From Gammaproteobacteria bacterium (lineage in GTDB: Bacteria > Gemmatimonadota > Gemmatimonadetes > Longimicrobiales > Gaopeijiaceae): a DNA stretch of 13,192 bases. This document shows positions 6,832 through 12,759 of this stretch, one piece after another (positions within the stretch are counted from its first letter, which is position 1; the number at the start of each line of letters is the position of its first letter). Below the pieces are notes generated by a model, which did no database searches, was not told the DNA's origin, and saw nothing but the letters and a program-made list of their open reading frames with translations. The stretch is taken from assembly GCA_024638345.1 (NCBI GenBank), contig JAHEKL010000051.1, positions 1 to 13,192 of the forward strand, in the 5' to 3' direction. The translations under genes and the position numbers were made by a program.

Positions 6832-7800
6832 ATGATGAACGGGATGAACGAGCGATTCGGACCACGCGTGATGGGACGCGCTAGTGGGGGATTCATCGGG
6901 CTGATGTGCATCCTCGCAGCCTCCGCGTGCGACAGCGGCACGGCGCCCATCGGCGATTCGGCTCTGCCGCCCGGGACCGACGTGGGGGTCCCGTTCCCGA
7001 TCGACCGAGGGGACGAGGGCGGGCAGACCCCAGGGACCTACAAGGGGCTGCCTCTTCGCCTTGTCGAAAACGGGGGACCCTCGGTAACGCCGGTCGATGG
7101 CGTGATCGGGGTGGTCTGCATCGGGATGAGCAACTCGAGCCAGGAGTGCCAGACCTATCAGAGCCGACTGGCGAGCGATTGGGCCGACGAGGTGAGCGGG
7201 GCGGTCAGAGTCGTCAACTGTGCCCGCGGGGGTCACGCGATCGAAAAGTGGATCGATCCGGCGTTCGACGCAGACCTCTGGGAGTCGTGCATCACTCGGT
7301 TGCCTCGCGAAGGCATACGGCCTGAACAGGTCCGGGTGCTCTACCACAAGGCAGCCAATCAGTTCACGACGGCTCCCGACGGCTCCGTGCTGCCGTCATA
7401 TCCGGATCCCGGCAGTGATTTCCACGCGTTCCACGACCACCTCTCGGACTTCGCGGCACGCGTACCCGAGTGGTTTCCAAGCGCCGTGGCGGTCTACACG
7501 TCCTCGAGGATCTATGGCGGGTTCGCCGGGAATCCCGGACGGAGCGAGCCGCTGAGCTACGAGGAGGGCCTGGCGTTGAATACTTGGCTCGGAGAGCACG
7601 GTACCGAAGGAGGCGTGTGGCACGGTTGGGGGCCCTACCTTTGGGCACCCGCCTGCACGGAGGGATTCAACGGATCGGGCGTGTGCTACGAGCGCGCCGA
7701 CTTCGTCGAGGATGGAGTCCATCCCTCTCAGGCGGGCCGTGAGAAGGTGGCCGCCCTGATCCACGCCCGACTGCTCGAGGAGGAGTGGTATGCACGGTGA
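6832..7800 (+). CDS. SGNH-hydrolase-like exported protein
   Basis: This 322-residue protein is predicted to be exported. It has a basic N-terminus and a hydrophobic stretch at about 19-32 ending in ASAC (Cys33), a weak lipobox (Ala rather than Leu at -3), so lipidation is likely but not certain. SGNH-type blocks can be seen: IGMSN (97-101) with Ser100 as candidate nucleophile, NCARGG (129-134) as block II with Gly133, and DGVHPSQAG (294-302) as block V giving Asp294 and His297. A block III Asn may be Asn176 in HKAANQF, which is less clear. The fold suggests an esterase or acetylesterase of unknown substrate. Eight Cys are present, several probably paired outside the cytoplasm. Tandem ATGs at 6832 and 6835 follow GGAGG (6824-6828) by 3 and 6 nt. 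The second is better spaced, but the difference is one residue. Confidence 0.75.
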   Translation: MMNGMNERFGPRVMGRASGGFIGLMCILAASACDSGTAPIGDSALPPGTDVGVPFPIDRGDEGGQTPGTYKGLPLRLVENGGPSVTPVDGVIGVVCIGMSNSSQECQTYQSRLASDWADEVSGAVRVVNCARGGHAIEKWIDPAFDADLWESCITRLPREGIRPEQVRVLYHKAANQFTTAPDGSVLPSYPDPGSDFHAFHDHLSDFAARVPEWFPSAVAVYTSSRIYGGFAGNPGRSEPLSYEEGLALNTWLGEHGTEGGVWHGWGPYLWAPACTEGFNGSGVCYERADFVEDGVHPSQAGREKVAALIHARLLEEEWYAR

Positions 7801-7816
7801 TGTCGCACGATACACT

Positions 7817-7836
7817 TGACTATAGAATAATTGTCA
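7817..7836. promoter_or_regulatory. Candidate MarR operator and promoter upstream of marR
   Basis: Within an AT-rich island in GC-rich DNA lies the imperfect palindrome TGAC-N-AT-N6-AT-N-GTCA. It overlaps a TTGACT that could serve as a -35 element (7816-7821) and a TAGAAT (7823-7828) that could serve as a -10. It ends 9 nt before the marR GTG and 15 nt before the ATG. MarR regulators commonly bind such palindromes over their own promoters. The site is seen in the sequence; binding is inferred. Confidence 0.45.
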
Positions 7837-7845
7837 CATTAAGTT

Positions 7846-8346
7846 GTGGCCATGGTTGAGCGGAATCCTGCACAGGCGACGACCCAGCTCCAGAGGGAGA
7901 TTGAGCAGAGCCGCCCGTTTCCGACGATCTACCACGCGTCCGTCGTGGGTCTGTTGCGCACTGCGGATCTGGTTCGTGCGCGGTTCGAGGAGTTCTTCGA
8001 GCCCTACGGGATCACACCGCAGCAGTACAATGTGCTCAGGATTCTGCGAGGTGCGAGGCCAGATCCCGTGCCGACCATGACGATCGCGCGCCGAATGATC
8101 GAGCGAGCACCGGGGATCACCCGGCTCCTGGATCGGCTGGAGGTGAAGGGTCTGGTGCAACGGGAGCGGTGCGCGGATGACCGGAGGCGGGTCCTGTGCA
8201 CCATCTCCGAAAAGGGTCTCCGTCTTCTAGCCGAGTTGGATGAGCCGTTCGATCGGCTCGAGGCGGGCGCGCTCGGAATGCTGAGCGAGCCTGGAGCCGG
8301 CAGGCTGGTGGGGCTCTTGGACCAGATTCGCGCGGCTCGCGAGTGA
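7846..8346 (+). CDS. MarR-family transcriptional regulator
   Basis: This 166-residue winged helix-turn-helix regulator has an N-terminal dimerisation helix (about 29-55), then GITPQQYNVLRILRG (55-69). The DNA-binding part is MTIARRMIERAPGITRLLDR (78-97), with the wing KGLVQRERCADDRRRVLCTI (101-120) and a C-terminal dimerisation helix (127-165). The wing's DDRR is a MarR hallmark. Two Cys (C109, C118) flank the wing and could respond to oxidants or electrophiles, but this is only suggestive. Starts at GTG 7846 and ATG 7852 are in frame and neither has a recognisable SD. A short leader or leaderless message is possible if the upstream AT-rich element is the promoter. The regulator probably controls itself and the doxX gene 81 nt downstream on the same strand. 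Confidence 0.93.
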   Translation: MAMVERNPAQATTQLQREIEQSRPFPTIYHASVVGLLRTADLVRARFEEFFEPYGITPQQYNVLRILRGARPDPVPTMTIARRMIERAPGITRLLDRLEVKGLVQRERCADDRRRVLCTISEKGLRLLAELDEPFDRLEAGALGMLSEPGAGRLVGLLDQIRAARE

Positions 8347-8359
8347 GAAGAACAGCGGG

Positions 8360-8396
8360 TTTTTTTTTCGGCCTTTTAGTTGACTAATAAACTGTC
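8360..8396 (+). promoter_or_regulatory. T9 tract and second AT-rich operator-like site upstream of doxX
   Basis: The 81-nt marR-doxX gap holds nine consecutive T (8360-8368), then TAGTTGACTAATAAACTGTC (8377-8396). The latter shares TTGACTA and TGTC with the marR upstream site, though its half-sites are 3 nt closer. It also contains AGTT-N8-AACT (8378-8393). The T-tract is preceded only by a weak CGCG-GCT-CGCG stem about 25 nt upstream, so it is a poor intrinsic terminator. A separate MarR-controlled promoter for doxX is plausible. I see no well-spaced -10 element. Confidence 0.35.
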
Positions 8397-8411
8397 TACT
8401 CACCAAGTATC

Positions 8412-8418
8412 AAGGAGG
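8412..8418 (+). promoter_or_regulatory. Shine-Dalgarno site fixing the doxX start
   Basis: AAGGAGG lies 9 nt before the ATG at 8428. It selects that codon over an in-frame TTG at 8380, which falls inside the operator-like element and would make the first 16 codons improbable. Confidence 0.85.
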
Positions 8419-8427
8419 CATACCGAC

Positions 8428-9057
8428 ATGAACACCCAGGCTGCGGGACCTATCGATGTCCATCGGATCGAGACGACGACCCGACCAGCGGGGCCGGGGC
8501 TGTTGGGCACGCTGATTTCCACGGAGCGCGACTACACAGCGCTCCTCCTGAGGTTGACGCTGGCTCTCGTGATCTTTCCTCACGGCGCGCAGAAGCTGCT
8601 CGGCTGGTTCGGCGGATTCGGATTCACAGGCACGATGGGGTTCTTCACGGAGACGATGGGGCTCTCCACATTGGTCGGACTCCTGGTGATCCTGATCGAG
8701 TTCTTCGGCCCGATCGCGCTCGCGGCCGGCGCCTTCAGCCGGATCGCCGCCGCGGGGATCGCCGCCGTCATGATCGGAGCCGTGGTGACGACGCACCTTC
8801 CTTACGGCTTCTTCATGGATTGGAACGGGACGCTGAACGGAGAAGGATTCGAGTATCACATCCTCGCCATCGGGATCTCCGCGGCGATCTTCATCAAGGG
8901 TAGCGGGGCCTTGTCCGTGGATCGCTGGGTGAGCCAGATCGCCGTCACTCCACGGGGCTGGCTAGCCGGTCTCGCGCCGGAGGGATTACGTTTCAAGCCG
9001 AACCCGAAAGGAGGCGCGACATCTCCCGAAGATACTCCGAGAAGGAGGTCCGGCTGA
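8428..9057 (+). CDS. DoxX-family membrane protein
   Basis: This 209-residue inner-membrane protein has four predicted helices at about 36-55, 80-103, 105-124 and 143-162. It carries DoxX-family features: LLLRLTLALVIFPHGAQKLL (39-58), Gly/Phe-rich GWFGGFGFTGTMGFF (59-73), IEFFGPIALAAGAFSR (90-105) and EYHILAIG (142-149). DoxX proteins are linked to respiratory or thiol-redox homeostasis, and the pairing with a MarR regulator is common. Compared with family members of about 130-170 residues, this one has a roughly 35-residue N-terminal extension and a roughly 45-residue Pro/Arg-rich C-terminal tail. The 3' end is notable: the last 37 nt may also encode the start of the next protein in another frame, and an AAAGGAGG SD (9007-9014) is embedded in the tail codons. 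Confidence 0.92.
   Translation: MNTQAAGPIDVHRIETTTRPAGPGLLGTLISTERDYTALLLRLTLALVIFPHGAQKLLGWFGGFGFTGTMGFFTETMGLSTLVGLLVILIEFFGPIALAAGAFSRIAAAGIAAVMIGAVVTTHLPYGFFMDWNGTLNGEGFEYHILAIGISAAIFIKGSGALSVDRWVSQIAVTPRGWLAGLAPEGLRFKPNPKGGATSPEDTPRRRSG
9007..9014 (+). promoter_or_regulatory. Shine-Dalgarno site implying an upstream ATC start for the next gene
   Basis: AAAGGAGG is followed by 6 nt (CGCGAC) and ATC at 9021, which is in frame with the gene annotated from 9060. A second AAGGAGG at 9042-9048 sits 11 nt before the TTG at 9060 and could serve that codon instead. Confidence 0.5.
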
Positions 9058-9059
9058 TC

Positions 9060-9740
9060 TTGAAGCGGGCCTCCGAGCTGGAGAAGACCGATTCTCCGGT
9101 CCCGTCCCCGACGATGGGCCCGACCCTCGCGGAGGTGGAGCAGATCGCCGGCGAGGCTGGAATGGATCCTGCGCTCGTGCGTCGAGCCGCGCAGGAGCTC
9201 GACTCGGGTGGTCAGCGGCGACCCTTCGAGGCCCAGGTCACTGCGGTGCTCGGGGCACCCCTCGGCATCGAGCTCGTGCGGACCGTGGCGGGAAAGCCGA
9301 CGTCGGAGGATCTGGTCGAACTCCTCTCGATGGTGCAGCGGGCAGCGGACGGACAGGGAAATCCCTCGATCCTCGGGAATTCCTTCCACTGGCGCTCCAG
9401 CGACTCGAACGGAACCCGGGTGATGGAGGCGAGCGTCGATCGCATCGGAGAGGAGACCCGTTTGCTGGTCCGGGAGCGATATCAGGCGTTGGCGGGTGGC
9501 CTGTTCGGCGGGCTGGTGGGCGGGATCGGGTGCGGAGTGGGGTTCGGCGTAGGGATGGGAGTCGGCCTCGGGGCCCTGGGATCGGTAGCCTTTGCGTCTA
9601 TCTTCCCTCCTGTCGTGCTGGGCCTCTCGTTCGTGGCGGCCCGAACGATCTTCCAGACGAGCGTGATGGGTCGCAAAGAGGTGCTCGAAAGGTTGATGGA
9701 GGACATGGTCAGGACGGGGGATCAATGGTCAGTAGACTGA
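9060..9740 (+). CDS. Glycine-rich membrane protein of unknown function, probably longer at the N-terminus
   Basis: Numbered from the TTG at 9060, this 226-residue protein starts with a helical segment containing TLAEVEQIAGEAGMDPALVR (22-41) and RAAQELD (42-48). A soluble middle region follows (55-140). A long Gly-rich hydrophobic stretch (about 144-196, repeated GxxxG-like Gly in GGLVGGIGCGVGFGVGMGVG) probably makes two membrane helices. The C-terminus is short and charged. I do not recognise an enzymatic function. The frame is open upstream to 8904 without any ATG, GTG or TTG before 9060. From 9021 it encodes ISRRYSEKEVRLILKRASEL, which reads as the natural beginning of the N-terminal helix. 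I keep 9060 as the first canonical start; the real one may be ATC 9021, overlapping doxX by 37 nt. The next gene overlaps by 16 nt. Confidence 0.75.
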   Translation: MKRASELEKTDSPVPSPTMGPTLAEVEQIAGEAGMDPALVRRAAQELDSGGQRRPFEAQVTAVLGAPLGIELVRTVAGKPTSEDLVELLSMVQRAADGQGNPSILGNSFHWRSSDSNGTRVMEASVDRIGEETRLLVRERYQALAGGLFGGLVGGIGCGVGFGVGMGVGLGALGSVAFASIFPPVVLGLSFVAARTIFQTSVMGRKEVLERLMEDMVRTGDQWSVD

Positions 9741-10774
9741 GCTTGCCCACGATGACTCTGCTCCTGATGGGAGTCCTCGGGTGTGGTTCGTCCGACGAAG
9801 GCTCGTCCGGCGAGGCGGGAGAAGCGACCGGTCCCATGCCGACGGCGTCGGGTGCGGGGACGATCCTGCGACTGGATTCCCGCCTGAACGCGCTGGTCAC
9901 CCCCGGAGCGATCATCGAGCAGATCGGCGAGGGATTCGACTTCACGGAGGGACCCGTCTGGATCCGCGAGGAATCTCGCCTGTTGTTCTCCGATCTGGGG
10001 CTGAACACGATCTTCGAGTGGACCGAGGTCGGTGGGTCCACGCCGTTCATCCAACCGTACTACGACGGTCCGATGGAGGGGCTGCAGGCGAACCGCGCGG
10101 CGTCGAACGGACTCACCCGCGACGCAGAGGGCCGCATCGTGATCGGCGATCACGCACGTCGTCAGGTCACTCGGATCGAGGAGGACGGCAGTCTGGTGTC
10201 CCTCGTCGACCGTTACGAGGGGATGAGGCTCAACAGTCCGAACGACGTGGTCTACCGGTCGGACGGATGGCTCTATTTCACGGATCCCCCGTACGGCCTC
10301 GAAGGCCAGGACGACTCGCCGCTCAAGGAGCTGGATTTCAACGGGATCTTTCGTCTGAGTCCGGACGGCGAGCTCGAGTTGCTCAACCGCGATCAGAGCC
10401 GACCGAACGGTCTCGCGTTTTCGCCCGACGAAAGCACGCTGTACGTCGCGAACTCCGACGGGCAGCGGGCGGTCTGGATGGCCTACGACGTCACGCCCGC
10501 GGGCCTCGAGAACGCTCGTGTCTTCTTGGACGCGACGGGCTCACCCGAGCCGGGGGCCCCGGATGGATTGAAGGTCGATCGGGCGGGGAACGTCTTCGCG
10601 ACCGGGCCCGGCGGAGTCTGGGTGATCGCCCCGGACGGGACGCATCTAGGAACGATCACGCCGGACGAGATTCCCGCGAACGTGGGTTGGGGTGAGGACG
10701 GCCGGACGCTTTACATGACGGCGCGGACGGGTCTGTATCGAATCCGTCTGATTACCGAGGGTCCGATCCCCTAG
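9725..10774 (+). CDS. SMP-30/gluconolactonase-like beta-propeller lipoprotein
   Basis: This 349-residue exported protein has a signal peptide ending in the lipobox VLGC (Cys20), then a Ser/Gly/Glu-rich linker and a six-bladed propeller of the SMP-30/gluconolactonase/LRE type. The expected divalent-metal and active-site positions are present: Glu75 in FTEGPVW, Asn173 in NSPNDVV, Asn228 in RPNGLAFS and Asp280 in APDGLKVD. It likely hydrolyses a sugar lactone or related ester outside the cytoplasm; the exact substrate is unknown. The frame is open back to 9530, but that part overlaps the preceding gene. I chose ATG 9725 because it starts the signal peptide. A weak G-rich SD precedes it. Its first 16 nt overlap the preceding gene, so translation is probably coupled. 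It converges on the VCBS gene with 7 nt between stops. Confidence 0.92.
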   Translation: MVSRLSLPTMTLLLMGVLGCGSSDEGSSGEAGEATGPMPTASGAGTILRLDSRLNALVTPGAIIEQIGEGFDFTEGPVWIREESRLLFSDLGLNTIFEWTEVGGSTPFIQPYYDGPMEGLQANRAASNGLTRDAEGRIVIGDHARRQVTRIEEDGSLVSLVDRYEGMRLNSPNDVVYRSDGWLYFTDPPYGLEGQDDSPLKELDFNGIFRLSPDGELELLNRDQSRPNGLAFSPDESTLYVANSDGQRAVWMAYDVTPAGLENARVFLDATGSPEPGAPDGLKVDRAGNVFATGPGGVWVIAPDGTHLGTITPDEIPANVGWGEDGRTLYMTARTGLYRIRLITEGPIP

Positions 10775-10781
10775 GGTCTCG

Positions 10782-11996
10782 TCAAGAGTTCTCGTACCAG
10801 ACCACGTTCGCGGTGGCCCTGCCGACCGCAAGGATGTCGAGGTCGCCGTCCCCATCGATGTCGCTGACGTCGATCCCCGAGAGGGCCATGCCCCCGATAT
10901 CGAGCGGGATACGCTCCCAGCTGCCGGAGTCCGGCCGGTAGCGGTAGATGATTACGCTGCCGCCGCCCCCTCGGCCGCCGGCGACGATCTCGTCGTAGCC
11001 GTCCCCGTTGAAGTCGCCGGTCATCAGCCCGTGACCCCCCTCGAACTCCGTGCCGATCACCTCGCGGTTCCAGATCCCTCCCTCGGAGTCACCCGGTGTG
11101 TAGACGACCGCGTCGGTCCCGTGCCATGGATCGATCGTCGCAATGAAGCGCTCGCCCCCCAGGGTGCCGAGACCGACCTCGCTCGAGCCACGGTTGGGGC
11201 GCCCGGCGTCGTGACCGGCCCCGATGTGCTGGGGCTCGCCGCCGCGCGCCGGACGGAACAGCATCACACCGTCGTTGTCGGCGGTGAGAATGTCGTCCGC
11301 GTCGTCCCCATCCCAATCGACGACGACGATTCCATGAGCCACCTCGAGGTGACGGTCGTCCAGGATCTGCATGGGCCAGGGCCCCGTCGGGTCGGCGGGA
11401 ACCCAGTAGGCCTTGAGTTGCGAAGCACCCACGTACTCGGGCGCCACCGCTCCGATGCCGACGATCGGGAGATTCAAGAGCTCGCGAGCTCCGTCTCCGT
11501 CCACGTCCGCCCAGCGGAGCCGATGCGAGGCCGGGACGGCGTCGATCGGATGAAGGTTCCACTGCTCGTTCAGCGCCGGATCTTCAGGGTTCTCCAACCA
11601 GTAGATCGTCCCGCCGCCGGTGGAGTTCCCGAGATCGAACTCGCTGGCCAACGCCAGGTCCGTATCCCCATCTCCATCGATGTCGTGCGGGGCCATATGG
11701 ATGAATCGTTCGGTGTCGGTCGTGATCGCGTGCCTCTCCCAATTCGGGTTCTTGAACCAGACCAGCTCCGACCCCACACCCGAGAACGCGACGGCGTCGC
11801 GCATCCCGTCTCCGTCGACATCGAACACGGTTCCGTAGGATCCCTCTTCGAGCTCCGCGATCTGATGTCTCGTGAACGTGGGAAAAGCTTCGTCCCAACT
11901 TCTCGTTTCTGCGGCCGTTTCCACCCGATCGCCACACCCGACGAGGGTGAGCATAGCTAGGGTCGGAAGGAACGCGGATCTCGTAAACGTGGACAT
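10782..11996 (-). CDS. VCBS/FG-GAP repeat lipoprotein
   Basis: This 404-residue exported lipoprotein has a signal peptide ending in the lipobox LVGC (Cys21). Six DxDGDG-type calcium-binding loops are spread along the chain: DVDGDGMRD (59), DIDGDGDTD (105), DVDGDGARE (164), DWDGDDADD (227), DFNGDGYDE (328) and DIDGDGDLD (379). These mark FG-GAP/VCBS blades, implying a seven- or eight-bladed calcium-stabilised propeller. Motifs such as VWFKNPNW (79-86) and IYWLENPED (131-139) are typical of bacterial VCBS proteins. No catalytic domain is fused, so binding or a scaffold role is likelier than catalysis. The frame is open to 12140, but I chose ATG 11996 because it starts the signal peptide and has GGGAG 9 nt upstream. 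It is divergent from the yjbQ-like gene. Confidence 0.9.
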   Translation of the reverse strand: MSTFTRSAFLPTLAMLTLVGCGDRVETAAETRSWDEAFPTFTRHQIAELEEGSYGTVFDVDGDGMRDAVAFSGVGSELVWFKNPNWERHAITTDTERFIHMAPHDIDGDGDTDLALASEFDLGNSTGGGTIYWLENPEDPALNEQWNLHPIDAVPASHRLRWADVDGDGARELLNLPIVGIGAVAPEYVGASQLKAYWVPADPTGPWPMQILDDRHLEVAHGIVVVDWDGDDADDILTADNDGVMLFRPARGGEPQHIGAGHDAGRPNRGSSEVGLGTLGGERFIATIDPWHGTDAVVYTPGDSEGGIWNREVIGTEFEGGHGLMTGDFNGDGYDEIVAGGRGGGGSVIIYRYRPDSGSWERIPLDIGGMALSGIDVSDIDGDGDLDILAVGRATANVVWYENS

Positions 11997-12217
11997 CAGC
12001 TGGGGCTCCCTTTCGGAAGAAGCCATCACCTCGCGACCCGAAGTCATCCGTAACGAAGTCGCCTGCGGAAAGTTGGTCAAATCCAGGAGAAAAGCCCACC
12101 GCCACAAAGGGACGGTAGGAGCGCGGAAGGGGGGAAGCAAGACGCCGTGTCTGGTGCGGGAGCGTACCTTTCAGTGGGCGCGACTCGCCGACCCTGACAC
12201 CCGCAACGAGCCTCCTA
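11997..12217. other. Divergent spacer between VCBS lipoprotein and yjbQ-like genes
   Basis: This 221-nt region should carry both divergent promoters. A minus-strand TTGACC at 12080-12075 could be a -35 element for the VCBS gene, but no good -10 follows at standard spacing. I see no gene, repeat or strong hairpin in it. Confidence 0.35.
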
Positions 12218-12649
12218 ATGACCGCCTATCACGAAGCACTCCGATGCCGAACCCGCGGAAACGACCACATCGTCGACCTCACCGAGGAGGCGCAGGCTGC
12301 CGTGCGCTCCTCGGGCGTGATCGTGGGGCAGGCCGCCCTCCTCGTGCACGGCTCGACCGCCGCGCTGACGACGCTGGAGTACGAGCCCGGTCTGGTGAAC
12401 CATGATGTCGCGGCGGCCCTGGAGCGACTCGTGCCTCGAGACGAGCGCTACGAACACGAAGAGACCTGGCACGATGACAATGGACACAGCCACGTGCGCG
12501 CTTCGCTGATCGGACCTTCGCTCGCACTGCCGATCGTGGACGGACGAATCCCACTCGGCACCTGGCAGCAGATCGTTCTGGTGGACTCCGACACCCGATC
12601 GCGCGAGCGGACCATACACGTGAGTGTCGTGGGGCGAACAGAGGCGTGA
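12218..12649 (+). CDS. YjbQ/UPF0047-family protein
   Basis: This 143-residue cytoplasmic protein matches the YjbQ (UPF0047) family over its full length, at its usual size of about 130-145 residues. It has VHGSTAALTTLEYEPGLVNH (43-62, the STAA motif), DDNGHSHVRASLIGPS (86-101) with candidate active-site His90 and His92, and LGTWQQIVLVDSD (113-125). Family members have weak thiamine-phosphate-synthase activity and are often annotated as secondary thiamine-phosphate synthase. The physiological role is unsettled. ATG 12218 is the only sensible start. No SD is visible upstream (GCCTCCTA), so initiation may be inefficient or leaderless. It is divergent from the VCBS gene, and a secreted-protein gene follows after 110 nt. 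Confidence 0.92.
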   Translation: MTAYHEALRCRTRGNDHIVDLTEEAQAAVRSSGVIVGQAALLVHGSTAALTTLEYEPGLVNHDVAAALERLVPRDERYEHEETWHDDNGHSHVRASLIGPSLALPIVDGRIPLGTWQQIVLVDSDTRSRERTIHVSVVGRTEA

Positions 12650-12759
12650 GCGGATACATCGAAACCTGTCCGGTGGGTGGGTCGTAGGGGAGAAGAGATG
12701 ACGGCCTGCCCCTTCCACCCTCCGAGATCATTCGCGACACAGCCCGGTTCCTCGGGGCC

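Noticed and set aside
6572..6835. 87-codon plus-strand frame ending in ATGA at the SGNH-like gene
   Set aside because: Starts at GTG without an SD, with random-looking Arg/Ser/Gly/Pro composition. Only the ATGA overlap is suggestive, so it is mentioned under the spacer but not called.
9530..9724. Upstream extension of the SMP-30 lipoprotein to 9530
   Set aside because: It would lie inside the preceding membrane-protein gene and bury the signal peptide and lipobox.
9781..10695. 304-codon plus-strand open frame inside the SMP-30 gene
   Set aside because: Arg/Gly-rich shadow in a different frame; the SMP-30 frame carries all metal-binding motifs.
11031..11960. 309-codon plus-strand open frame antisense to the VCBS gene
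   Set aside because: It has no motif or SD, and the minus-strand frame holds six DxDGDG loops and a lipobox signal peptide.
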